Assembly (NCBI GenBank): GCA_963535465.1
Contig: CAUSWF010000009.1
Span: forward strand, 1 to 49,775
Length of the DNA stretch: 49,775 nucleotides
Direction of reading: 5' to 3'
Origin: CAUSWF01 sp963535465
GTDB lineage: Bacteria > Bacillota_I > Bacilli_A > RF39 > UBA660
A program made the position numbers and the translations under genes. The notes under the pieces are model-generated. The model was not told where the DNA came from, searched no databases, and saw nothing but the letters and a program-made list of their open reading frames with translations. Below, piece after piece: positions 30,807-38,750 of this stretch. Numbering within the stretch: position 1 is the first letter of the stretch; the number at the start of each line of letters is the position of its first letter.

Positions 30807-32362
30807 TGGATACTTTTATTAGGTTTTTATATGAATTTATGTCTGTATTCTTTGGAGGAATTGGTCTTATATTTAAGGGCGTTTTTTCTGGAGTTGTTCA
30901 GATGTTTAATATTAGTTTATATGGATATGTTATTGAGACATATAAGAAGGATTTCCATTTAGGAGAATGGATAATGGTAGTTATTGCGATAATAGTATTA
31001 GTTATTGTATTACTACTTATTCTATTAATTATCTATCTTGTTGTTAAGCAGTATATGAAACTTAGAAAGAGCGCTTTTAATGAGGAAGCATTACTTAAAG
31101 AAGTTGGTAATTTACAGACACAACTTTTAAAATTAGAGAGTGAAAAAGATAAGATACTTACTATGAAGGTATCACAACTTGGATTAAAGCCTGGTGAAGT
31201 TAGTACTAATAATATAGTTAGCAATGATGAAGAGGTATTAGATACTTCAGAAGATGGTAATAATACTGAAGAGGATGATAGTAAGATTAGATTCTCTAAA
31301 TTACATTCTATTGATAAAGAATATGCTAATTACAAGGTAGTTAACTATAATAATACATTTACATTACCTGAGTTAGTTGAATTATTTAGAAATTTTGCAG
31401 CAAGTAAATTAAGACTATATTATACTCCTAGAATGATTAGGATATTTATAAGTGCACTTGCTTCTACTAAGTTAGTTATTTTACAAGGTATTTCTGGTAC
31501 AGGTAAAACATCACTTGCTTATGCATGGGGTAAGTTTATAAGACGTGATGCGATTATTGCTTCAGTTCAACCTTCTTGGAGAGATAGAACAGAGTTATTT
31601 GGATACTTTAATGAGTTTACTAAGAAGTTTAATGAAACAGAAGTTTTACGTGCTTTATATGAAGCTGATTATACAGATGATGTTTATGTTACAGTACTAG
31701 ACGAAATGAACATAGCTCGTGTTGAGTATTACTTTGCAGAAATGCTTTCTATACTTGAAATGCCAAGCCGTGATGAGTGGTTAATTGAACTTGTACCTAG
31801 TAGTTGGGATACAGATCCTAAATTACTTCAAGCTGGTAAATTAAAGATACCTGGAAATATGTGGTATATTGGTACAATCAATAATGATGACTCTACATTT
31901 GCGGTTACTGATAAAGTGTATGACCGTGCTATGCCAATAGATATAAATGATAAGGGACAAATTTTTGAACCTATTGATACGGATAATATGAATATTAATA
32001 ATTCATATTTAGAAGGTTTGTTTAAAAAAGCTAAAGAAGCACATCCTTTGAGTAGTGAGATGGAGAAGAAAATTGGTGAAATGGATGATTACGTTATTAA
32101 ACATTTCAGAATTGCCTTTGGTAACCGTATTGTTAAACATATGAAAGATTTTACACCTACATTTGTTGAGTGTGGTGGAAGTGAAGTAGATGCAGTAGAT
32201 TACTTTATTGCGAGAAAGATATTACGTAAGTTTGAGCAATTAAACTTAGCTTATATTAGAGATGAAATTGATCCATTTATTCAGTTTTTAGATACTAATT
32301 TTGGTAAAGAGAATTTTACTGAATGTAAAGAATATTTATTAAGACTTAAGAAGATGGTATAG
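30806..32362 (+). CDS. Membrane-anchored McrB-like AAA+ ATPase
   Basis: 518 residues. The N-terminus has a hydrophobic stretch (about 12-45) and a strong helix (about 52-78), then a short coiled coil (NEEALLKEVGNLQTQLLKLESEKDK) and an acidic linker. The AAA+ domain begins near residue 205 with LRLYYTPRMIRIFISALASTK. Walker A is GISGTGKTS at about 228-236. WRDRTELFGYFNE follows, Walker B is VTVLDEMNIARVEYYF at about 296-312, and the sensor and arginine region is YIGTINNDDST...DKVYDRAMPIDI. The DEMN-x-A-x-V-x-x-Y/F pattern is the McrB branch of AAA+. McrB proteins usually drive DNA translocation for the McrC nuclease; here the ATPase is tied to the membrane inside a surface-protein operon. Confidence 0.88.
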   Translation: MDTFIRFLYEFMSVFFGGIGLIFKGVFSGVVQMFNISLYGYVIETYKKDFHLGEWIMVVIAIIVLVIVLLLILLIIYLVVKQYMKLRKSAFNEEALLKEVGNLQTQLLKLESEKDKILTMKVSQLGLKPGEVSTNNIVSNDEEVLDTSEDGNNTEEDDSKIRFSKLHSIDKEYANYKVVNYNNTFTLPELVELFRNFAASKLRLYYTPRMIRIFISALASTKLVILQGISGTGKTSLAYAWGKFIRRDAIIASVQPSWRDRTELFGYFNEFTKKFNETEVLRALYEADYTDDVYVTVLDEMNIARVEYYFAEMLSILEMPSRDEWLIELVPSSWDTDPKLLQAGKLKIPGNMWYIGTINNDDSTFAVTDKVYDRAMPIDINDKGQIFEPIDTDNMNINNSYLEGLFKKAKEAHPLSSEMEKKIGEMDDYVIKHFRIAFGNRIVKHMKDFTPTFVECGGSEVDAVDYFIARKILRKFEQLNLAYIRDEIDPFIQFLDTNFGKENFTECKEYLLRLKKMV

Positions 32363-32376
32363 ATAGGAGGTAAAAT

Positions 32377-33495
32377 ATGGATTCAGATAAGAGAATAGAA
32401 GAAAAAGAAGATAGTTTCTTTTCGTCTATAAATTCAACACTTAATGTAAAAAGAAATTATGAATCTATGCAGTTTGATTATGGTTGGATAGATAAGTTTG
32501 AATCTGCTATACCTTATATCGATAATATTTTAAGAAATCCTAAGAAGTTTATTGTCAATCAAGAAGAGATTGTTAAAGTAGAACAAGCTAGAAAGACTGG
32601 AGTTGAATCTGTAATACATTTGACTCAACATACTAATTTAATTAGAAGTATAGAAGAAAATGGAGATGTTATTCCTTCTAATATTTTAACTATTAATAGA
32701 GAAGAAACTTTTGATACTTATGAAAATAGATTTATATATACTTTAATTGGTAATATGATTAATTTTTATAATGAGAGAGTTTCAGGCGGAGCAACTAATA
32801 GTTATTATGTTGATAAGAAAGATTTATCTTATAAAGCTAATACTAAGATAGGTAGTGAAGATGTAAAGATAGATTTAACAATACATAGTTTAGATAAGAA
32901 TGAGACTGTTACTCAGAATAGTGGAGCAATTAGTCTTAATGAAAGATTACAAAAGATTAAGATGAATTTAGATGCTTTTACTGCGTCTGATTTATATAAG
33001 TCCTTAGCAAAGGCTCATGCCCCTAAAGTTAGAAGTCCTATTAGAAAAACTAACTTAATTGCGAAAAACCCTAATTTCCAACAAGCTAATATATTATGGG
33101 ACTTTATACAAAGTTATGTTAATACAGATAAGAAAGAGACCTTAAAAAAAGATTTCTTTGATAAAGGACAAATAAAGGGAGAATATGATAATGCATTTTT
33201 AATGCTTTATACTACTAATAAATTAATTAGTGATATTAATAATGGAGCATCTATTGATACTATAATGGAGAGTATGATAGATAGATTAATTGAAAATATA
33301 TTGGATTCTAATCCAGATGTTTCAGAAGATTTACTTGCGAAGAAATTTTCTAGTTGTATAAAGAGAGTAAAAAAGAATAATGAGATAAAAAGAGATGTTG
33401 TTAGAAGAGTAATTTTTGATAAGATGAAGAATGAAGTTAATGATATGTCTTTAATATGTAAATTATTAGAGGTGGATAGTGATATTACAAAATAA
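32377..33495 (+). CDS. DUF2357-like partner of the McrB-like ATPase, no evident nuclease
   Basis: 372 residues, RBS TAGGAGG. The sequence resembles the N-terminal DUF2357 region of McrC-type (COG1700) proteins: NREETFDTYENRFIYTLIGNMI matches the usual T-x-E-N-R-F-V motif, and RKTNLIAKNPNFQQANILWDFIQSY matches the T-x-L-L-x-x-(D/N)-P-x-Y-x-x-x-x-x-L-W motif. COG1700 proteins normally continue into a PD-(D/E)xK nuclease; this one ends with a Lys-rich helical tail (IKRVKKNNEIKRDVVRRVIFD) and shows no D...(D/E)xK pattern that I can place. It is probably the direct partner of the ATPase. Family assignment is moderate. Confidence 0.65.
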   Translation: MDSDKRIEEKEDSFFSSINSTLNVKRNYESMQFDYGWIDKFESAIPYIDNILRNPKKFIVNQEEIVKVEQARKTGVESVIHLTQHTNLIRSIEENGDVIPSNILTINREETFDTYENRFIYTLIGNMINFYNERVSGGATNSYYVDKKDLSYKANTKIGSEDVKIDLTIHSLDKNETVTQNSGAISLNERLQKIKMNLDAFTASDLYKSLAKAHAPKVRSPIRKTNLIAKNPNFQQANILWDFIQSYVNTDKKETLKKDFFDKGQIKGEYDNAFLMLYTTNKLISDINNGASIDTIMESMIDRLIENILDSNPDVSEDLLAKKFSSCIKRVKKNNEIKRDVVRRVIFDKMKNEVNDMSLICKLLEVDSDITK

Positions 33496-34078
33496 AATTA
33501 TAAAATTAATAATGAAGGTTATATCTACTGTATTTATGATATTTATTATTTTATATTTATTATTTATATTAATACAAAGAATTAATGGTAATAAGAGTAT
33601 ATTTGGATATAGATTATTTACTGTAGTTACTCCTAGTATGGAACCTGTATATAATGTAAATGATGTTGTTATTGTTAGAGATATAAAATATAATGATGTT
33701 AAGATAGGTGATGATGTTGCATATCTTGGTAAGATAGGTAATTTAAGTGGGAAGATAATTACTCATAGAGTTATAGATATAGATAATTCATCTAGTTATG
33801 GTAAAGTATTTACTACTAGAGGTGTTAATAATAAGTATGATGATCCTCCTGTTATGGGGAATCAGATTGTTGGAAAAGTAGAAGGTAAGCTATTTATTAT
33901 TAATAAGCTTAATCATATATTAAAGAATAAATATGGTTTCTTCTTTTTAGTATTTTGTCCTTTAATACTTATTATGTCATTTGATATTGCTCAAGCTGTA
34001 ATAGAGGCTAAGATAGATAAAGGAGAGTTAATTTCCATTGATAGGGGGAATATAGATGAAGAAGATGATGTCATCTAG
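33479..34078 (+). CDS. SipW-type signal peptidase I (paralogue 4)
   Basis: 199 residues from GTG 33479; AGAGGTGG just upstream has the usual spacing, and the start overlaps the previous gene by 17 bases. ATG 33512 is an alternative. The N-terminal helix (about 9-33) leads to SIFGYRLFTVVTPSMEP with catalytic Ser53, then DVVIVRD, and IITHRVID with catalytic His96, TTRGVNNKYDDPP, GKVEGKL, and a second helix at about 152-172. It lacks the large C-terminal domain of paralogues 1 and 2. It lies between the ATPase module and a SipW-type substrate gene that overlaps its end by 23 bases, a likely enzyme-substrate pair. Confidence 0.92.
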   Translation: MILQNKIIKLIMKVISTVFMIFIILYLLFILIQRINGNKSIFGYRLFTVVTPSMEPVYNVNDVVIVRDIKYNDVKIGDDVAYLGKIGNLSGKIITHRVIDIDNSSSYGKVFTTRGVNNKYDDPPVMGNQIVGKVEGKLFIINKLNHILKNKYGFFFLVFCPLILIMSFDIAQAVIEAKIDKGELISIDRGNIDEEDDVI

Positions 34079-34817
34079 AGAAGGGAAGTTTTATAAAGGT
34101 TTACAGGCTACATACGATATACGTAAAAAGATAAGGAGACGTAGTATCTTATTTGCGTTATTTATATTTGGTGTAAATATTTATGCATGGTTTGTTTATG
34201 TTTCAAAAGCAAGAGTTGGAGTAGATGCATCTGTTGCTTCTTGGGATATTAACTTTTTGGAAAAGAACAATGTAATTTCTCAAATAGATTTAGGAATAGA
34301 TATTTATCCTGGGATGAAGAATTGGGAAAAAGTAATAGATGTTAAGAATAATTCTGATGTTAAAGCTAGGTTTACTATGAAAGTAATAAAAGCTACTTTG
34401 TTTGGAGAAGAATTATTTGATAATAATACTTCTTATAGTGATATGTTAAATACTTTTAAAGGAAAGTTACCATTTACAGTTACACTTAAAACTTCTAAAG
34501 AAGTGATGGAAAAGAGAGATACTGCTACATTTAATACTTCTGTTGAATGGGAATATGAAAATAATAAGGCTTATTTTCCAGTATTAAAACCATATAAATA
34601 TGATCCTTCTATTCCATATTATGTTAAGAATGGTAATAATTATTCTGAAGTTAATTTAGATGAGAATGTTTTTAATGCACTTAGAAATAATTTATATATG
34701 AATAAGGATGATGCTGATACTTATATTGGTGAAGAGTGTGCTAAATATAAAAAGGCTACTAATAAGGCTTGTTTATTCTATATGGTAGAGTTGGAGGCTT
34801 CTCAAATAAATGAATAA
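34056..34817 (+). CDS. SipW-dependent TasA/camelysin-like protein
   Basis: 253 residues; RBS AGGGGGAA precedes ATG 34056. The basic start (DIRKKIRRRSILF) and hydrophobic core end in NIYAWFVYVSKARVGVDASV, followed by ASWDINFLEKNN, the family strand motif. The next part, IDIYPGMKNWEKVIDVKNNSDVKARFTMKVIK, matches the typical TasA/camelysin region in which a Pro-Gly turn precedes a long strand and a variable insertion. A CAKYKKATNKACLFYMVELEA end holds a possible disulfide pair. It is probably processed by the peptidase encoded just upstream. Confidence 0.85.
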   Translation: MKKMMSSREGKFYKGLQATYDIRKKIRRRSILFALFIFGVNIYAWFVYVSKARVGVDASVASWDINFLEKNNVISQIDLGIDIYPGMKNWEKVIDVKNNSDVKARFTMKVIKATLFGEELFDNNTSYSDMLNTFKGKLPFTVTLKTSKEVMEKRDTATFNTSVEWEYENNKAYFPVLKPYKYDPSIPYYVKNGNNYSEVNLDENVFNALRNNLYMNKDDADTYIGEECAKYKKATNKACLFYMVELEASQINE

Positions 34818-34842
34818 GATAGTATATACTATCTTTTTTTCG
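34816..34842 (+). terminator. Intrinsic terminator closing the 27637-34817 operon
   Basis: AAGATAGTATATACTATCTT palindrome (34816-34835) plus T-run; it begins within the stop codon. Confidence 0.9.
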
Positions 34843-34852
34843 TAGTTTGTGT

Positions 34853-34860
34853 TATAATAT
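34853..34860 (+). promoter_or_regulatory. Extended -10 promoter of the HA-repeat genes
   Basis: TGTTATAAT directly before GCGCGAGGTG (RBS) and ATG 34875. Confidence 0.6.
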
Positions 34861-34874
34861 GCGCGAGGTGAACT

Positions 34875-36167
34875 ATGGGCAAAAGTAGTTGGTTTGAACA
34901 TTATGTGGTAGCAAAAAAATATTATGATTTAAATGGCCATTTAGTTATGTCTACTAATTATATGTTAGATGGTCTTTCTATTGGAAGATGGGTTTCTAAC
35001 CAGAGACATAGAATTAAAGTTGGAAGTCTTGATAGTTATCAGGTTGAATTATTAGAAGATATTGGTATTAATTTACCTCATAAGGATTTATTTTGGGAAG
35101 AAAAATATAAATTATTAAAAGATTATTATGATAAGTATGGAGATTTACATATTAATTATGATTATATTATAAAGGGATTTAGACTAGGACATTATTTATA
35201 TAAACAAACTAAATTATATAATTCTGGCAAATTATCTATCGAAAGGATGAGGCAGTTGGAAGAAATAGGATTAATTACTGATTATGATGAATATAGATTT
35301 GAAATTGGTTACAGTAAAGCAGCAGAGTATTATAATACGTTTAATCATTTATTAGTACCATCGATTTATTATACAGAGGATTCATTTGCACTTGGTAATT
35401 GGATAATATGTCAGAGAAAAAAATATATAAAAGGAACACTTGATGATGATAGACTTAATAGGTTATTAGAGATAGGCTTTATACCTGATGTTTTAGAAAA
35501 AAATAGATTAGTAACTGAGAGAGAAAAGAGGGTATATGATTTATTTAAGTCATATGGTTTTAAGATTAGAAGTAATGATATAATTTCTAGATATCCTATT
35601 GATATCGTTAAAAAAATAATAGAATATATGTTAAAAAATAATATTGATATAATCGATGATAATAAGAATTTAAATCCAATGTTTTATGTTACTAGTGTAA
35701 AAGAATTAAAAGAAAAATACAATGTCAATATTAATAGTAAACCACTTTCTAAGAAGAGAAGTAAGAAAAAGGTTCTATGGACAGATTACTTGAGAATGCA
35801 AATAGACTATGTTAATAAAAATGGTGAAGAAGTACCAGAAGATTATGAAGTAGATGGAATTAAACTAGGTGAGTGGGTAGCTTATAATAAGAAGAAAAGT
35901 GTTAAAAAGAAAAAGATTGAAATAATTGGTTTAGGTACTATTACTAGTTATAATGATTTACTTTGGAATAAGAAGTATAAAGTATTAATTAAATATTATA
36001 ATCAGTATGGTAATTTAGATGTTTCTAATGATTATGTATTTGAAGGAGTACATTTAAAAAAATTTATTGATTCACAAATAGATGGATATAAAAAAGGTAG
36101 ATTATCAGAAGATAGATATTTAAAATTAAAAAAAATCAATTTATTTAAAAATATAAAGAAAAAGTAG
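34875..36167 (+). CDS. Stand-alone helicase-associated (HA) repeat protein, five repeats
   Basis: 430 residues, RBS GAGGTGA. Five HA-domain repeats of about 65 residues are visible, at about 5-68, 72-136, 143-206, 293-350 and 362-427. Each follows W-x5-(K/Y)-x3-YY-x4-G-(D/H)-L-x(V/I)-x2-Y-x4-(F/L)-x-LG-x-W-x3-Q and ends with L-x3-R-x2-L-x2-IG. A non-HA segment (about 210-290) separates repeats 3 and 4. HA domains normally follow DEAD/DEAH helicases and are thought to bind nucleic acid, but no helicase motif is present here. The next gene encodes two more repeats; the two form one operon. Confidence 0.85.
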   Translation: MGKSSWFEHYVVAKKYYDLNGHLVMSTNYMLDGLSIGRWVSNQRHRIKVGSLDSYQVELLEDIGINLPHKDLFWEEKYKLLKDYYDKYGDLHINYDYIIKGFRLGHYLYKQTKLYNSGKLSIERMRQLEEIGLITDYDEYRFEIGYSKAAEYYNTFNHLLVPSIYYTEDSFALGNWIICQRKKYIKGTLDDDRLNRLLEIGFIPDVLEKNRLVTEREKRVYDLFKSYGFKIRSNDIISRYPIDIVKKIIEYMLKNNIDIIDDNKNLNPMFYVTSVKELKEKYNVNINSKPLSKKRSKKKVLWTDYLRMQIDYVNKNGEEVPEDYEVDGIKLGEWVAYNKKKSVKKKKIEIIGLGTITSYNDLLWNKKYKVLIKYYNQYGNLDVSNDYVFEGVHLKKFIDSQIDGYKKGRLSEDRYLKLKKINLFKNIKKK

Positions 36168-36173
36168 GGGAAT

Positions 36174-36950
36174 ATGAGTAAAAAATTATTTTGGAAAAGT
36201 TATTTAAAAATAGTTATTGACTATATGAATAAGAATAATACTGATATTATAGACAATGATTTGATAGTAGATGGTGTTAATATAGGAGAGTGGGTTAAAG
36301 AACAAAAAGAGGCATTTTTTTCTAATAATTTAGATAAGAATAAAATGGATTTATTAATAAGATCTGGTATTTTAAAAGGTTCTATAGATGCTTGGATAAG
36401 TATGTATGAAAAGGGGAAAACTGATGTAAAAAAATTAAGACTATTTAGTGATTCTAATTTTGATTATTTTGATATAGGTTTTGTTAAAGCTAAAGAGTAT
36501 TATGATTTTTTTAATCATTTATTAATACCTGAGGATTATGCTTGTGAAGATGGATTTTTGTTAGGAGAGTGGATTGATAGACAGATTATAGAGATAAAAA
36601 AAGATAGATTAAGTAAGGATAAAATAGATAAATTAATTTCTATAGGTTTTACATTTGATAGTGAAAAGAAAAATAAAATATATTATGACAAGTATGTTGA
36701 ATTAACTAATCAGCTTGAAATATTTGCTCATGATGCTTGCTTTTCTCCTGATATAAAGAAACTTTGTTTATATCCTAAGGATAGACTTGTGGTATTATTT
36801 TTACATATGAAGTCTAGTAAGATACCTATTCGTGTTTGGGGTAATAAACTTAGTCCTATACTTTTTGAGAAGGATGATACTAAGTTATTAAAAAAATATG
36901 GTATAGATATTGATAGTTTATATAAGAAATATTGGTTTATAAAAAAATAA
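36174..36950 (+). CDS. Stand-alone HA repeat protein, two repeats
   Basis: 258 residues, RBS TAGGGGA, six bases after the larger HA gene. Repeats at about 4-66 (LFWKSYLKIVIDYMNKNN, GEWVKEQKEAF) and about 94-160 (FVKAKEYYDFFNHLLIPEDYA, LGEWIDRQI) match those of the previous protein. The C-terminal 90 residues (YPKDRLVVLFLHMKSSKIPIRVWG) parallel the middle segment of the larger protein (RYPIDIVKKIIEYMLKNN). Probably a duplication product that works with its neighbour. Function unknown. Confidence 0.82.
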   Translation: MSKKLFWKSYLKIVIDYMNKNNTDIIDNDLIVDGVNIGEWVKEQKEAFFSNNLDKNKMDLLIRSGILKGSIDAWISMYEKGKTDVKKLRLFSDSNFDYFDIGFVKAKEYYDFFNHLLIPEDYACEDGFLLGEWIDRQIIEIKKDRLSKDKIDKLISIGFTFDSEKKNKIYYDKYVELTNQLEIFAHDACFSPDIKKLCLYPKDRLVVLFLHMKSSKIPIRVWGNKLSPILFEKDDTKLLKKYGIDIDSLYKKYWFIKK

Positions 36951-36970
36951 AGCTTTTTAGCTTTATTTTT
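36941..36970. terminator. Bidirectional intrinsic terminator
   Basis: AAATAAAGCT (36945-36954), TTTT, AGCTTTATTT (36959-36968). It contains the plus-strand stop codon and the last codons of the minus-strand gene. Confidence 0.8.
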
Positions 36971-37535
36971 TCTGTGTAAACTTAATGTTTATTGATAATA
37001 ATATTTTATCATTTTTTGTTACTAAATTTGTATCATCTTCGTTAGTCATTTTATTATCATTACCATCATACCATTCTATGTATACTCTAATAACTTTATT
37101 TCCTGTATTATGAGTTCTTGTTCCTTCTATTTTACCATTTGTAATATTTGTAGTTATTCCATCTATTGTATATCTTATTGCTCGTAAATCTTTTATTTTG
37201 GAATCATCGGCAGGTTTTGTATCTATTTCATATGTAAAGTCTGTATCTACGTCGTTAGCATCTATTGAAATGTCATAGTATCCTATAGAACCTGGGGCAA
37301 TAATATTTTCTTTTGTATGAGTAGTAGCCGGGAAGTATGGTTTTATTTTATTAGTTAATTCTTTTTTACCAGCAATATATTCATTATTTAGTTTTATATT
37401 CCAGCTAGCTAGTCTTAGTTCAGCTTTTTCTTTCATTCTTTCTATGTATTTTGCGTATGATCTTTGTAGTATGAATGAAATCATTAGTACTATTGCTAGC
37501 ATAAACATTCCAAATTTTAATAATTCTTTTTTCAT
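36963..37535 (-). CDS. SipW-dependent TasA/camelysin-like protein
   Basis: 190 residues, RBS AAAGAGG. The signal peptide ends LQRSYAKYIERMKEKAELRL, then ASWNIKLNNEYIAGKKELTNKI, PFFP/YFPATTH and ENIIAPGSIGYYDISIDANDVDTDFTYEI. This is the most typical camelysin/TasA-like sequence of the window. It continues with RAIRYTIDGI, a glycine turn, and VYIEWYDGNDNKM near the end. It lies on the opposite strand from the rest of the locus with its own promoter (TATAAT on the minus strand before the RBS), so it may be switched on separately, for example as an alternative subunit. Confidence 0.88.
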   Translation of the reverse strand: MKKELLKFGMFMLAIVLMISFILQRSYAKYIERMKEKAELRLASWNIKLNNEYIAGKKELTNKIKPYFPATTHTKENIIAPGSIGYYDISIDANDVDTDFTYEIDTKPADDSKIKDLRAIRYTIDGITTNITNGKIEGTRTHNTGNKVIRVYIEWYDGNDNKMTNEDDTNLVTKNDKILLSINIKFTQKK

Positions 37536-37603
37536 ATAACCTCTTTATTATAGTTATTATATCATATTATATTAAATTGTGATAAGATTAAATTGGTGAT
37601 ATT

Positions 37604-37897
37604 ATGGAAGATATTTATAATGAACTTATGTGGATTACTGCCGGTTATTATGGAATAGAAATGTGTGATGAATATTTATTAAAAGAGTATGCTTTAAATG
37701 ATGTATCAAAATATATAGAAGAGTTTATAAGTACTAATAAAATCACATTTAATTTATATGAAGAAGCTAAGAAATTAAGTGATAGAGTAAAGTTACAAGA
37801 TGCATTACTTTTACTTAATAGAATGAAATATTCTATGGAATTAGTTTTTATAATTAAGAATAAATTAAAATTACTAGGGAAAAGAGATTATTTTTAA
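37604..37897 (+). CDS. Small helical hypothetical protein
   Basis: 97 residues, RBS TTGGTGA. All-helical by composition (DEYLLKEYALNDVSKYIEEF, EEAKKLSDRVKLQDALLLLNRMKYSMEL), with no membrane segment or known motif. It is a single-gene unit ending at the hairpin at 37885. Function unknown. Confidence 0.75.
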   Translation: MEDIYNELMWITAGYYGIEMCDEYLLKEYALNDVSKYIEEFISTNKITFNLYEEAKKLSDRVKLQDALLLLNRMKYSMELVFIIKNKLKLLGKRDYF

Positions 37898-37910
37898 TAA
37901 TCTTTTTATT
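37885..37910 (+). terminator. Intrinsic terminator
   Basis: AGATTATT (37885-37892), TTT, AATAATCT (37896-37903), then T-run; the stop codon is in the hairpin. Confidence 0.8.
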
Positions 37911-37969
37911 ATATAAATTGAATATTTATATAAAATAAGATATAATATGACGTATTCGAGGTGGTTTTT

Positions 37970-38743
37970 TTGAATATACTTATTTATTTTGTATTAGCAT
38001 TAGTTTTATTTAGTTTAATATTACTTATTGATAGTCGTAGTAAAATTGATTATAAGGATAAGATTGTTATATCTAATTTATATATTATATTGATATCTAT
38101 TATTATGAATAAGAATTATGATTTTAATAGTAATTTATTTATTATATTTTTATTTATTATGTTTATAGATGTTATATATAGTAGTTATATTTTAGATAAA
38201 GATATTATCAAGAATGGTGGATTATTATATTATTTTGTACTTATAGTGATTGGTTATATAATTAATTCTTTATTTATAAATAATAGTAGTAATGGTATTA
38301 GTGAGTTTAGAATAGTTGTATGGGTATTTATTGGGTTATATATTTATAATAAGTTTAAAGACATTAATTTTAAGAGTAATGATAAGATTGATAAAGAGAG
38401 TGTTATAGTTAGTTATGCTAAGATGAAGAATAAATATAATTTGAGTTATTCTAAGAGTAATAATTTAATAATTTATAGTATAATGATATATAACAATAGA
38501 AGAAGACCTAGTATATTAAGAGAGTTTGATAATTTATTGTATAGATTTAATGGTAAGAGATATAAGAGTGGTATTATGCAGATAGATAGTAATAATATTA
38601 TTAGTGATATTGATAGTATAAATTACGTTTATAAAGATATAGTTAAGAGTAAGAGTAAGGATTATAAAAAGATATTATCTAAATATAGTGATAGTAGTGA
38701 GATAATAGAAATATATGAGATAATAAAAGGGTTTTCCAAATAG
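37970..38743 (+). CDS. Polytopic membrane protein of unknown function
   Basis: 257 residues from TTG 37970, six bases after GAGGTGG; GTG 37961 lies inside the RBS. Four or five hydrophobic helices fill residues 1-130 (ILIYFVLALVLFSLILLID, NLFIIFLFIMFIDVIYSSYI, LLYYFVLIVIGYII, FRIVVWVFIGLYIY). A basic, Ser/Asn-rich cytosolic domain follows, with YNNRRRPSILREFDNLLYRFNGKRYKSGIMQID. The -10 TATAAT is at 37941-37946. The phrase SGIMQID and the YAKMKNKYNLSYSKSNNL repeat-like segment are not assignable. It precedes the rRNA methyltransferase gene by 7 bases and may only share its transcript. Confidence 0.72.
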   Translation: MNILIYFVLALVLFSLILLIDSRSKIDYKDKIVISNLYIILISIIMNKNYDFNSNLFIIFLFIMFIDVIYSSYILDKDIIKNGGLLYYFVLIVIGYIINSLFINNSSNGISEFRIVVWVFIGLYIYNKFKDINFKSNDKIDKESVIVSYAKMKNKYNLSYSKSNNLIIYSIMIYNNRRRPSILREFDNLLYRFNGKRYKSGIMQIDSNNIISDIDSINYVYKDIVKSKSKDYKKILSKYSDSSEIIEIYEIIKGFSK

Positions 38744-38750
38744 GTGATTT

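Noticed and set aside
30806..33495. Classical McrBC restriction system
   Set aside because: The ATPase is membrane-anchored, the partner shows no nuclease motif and the neighbours are surface-protein genes; kept as McrB-like only.
9433..34817. Sortase-type pilus locus
   Set aside because: No LPxTG sorting signals and no sortase gene are seen; processing looks SipW-dependent.
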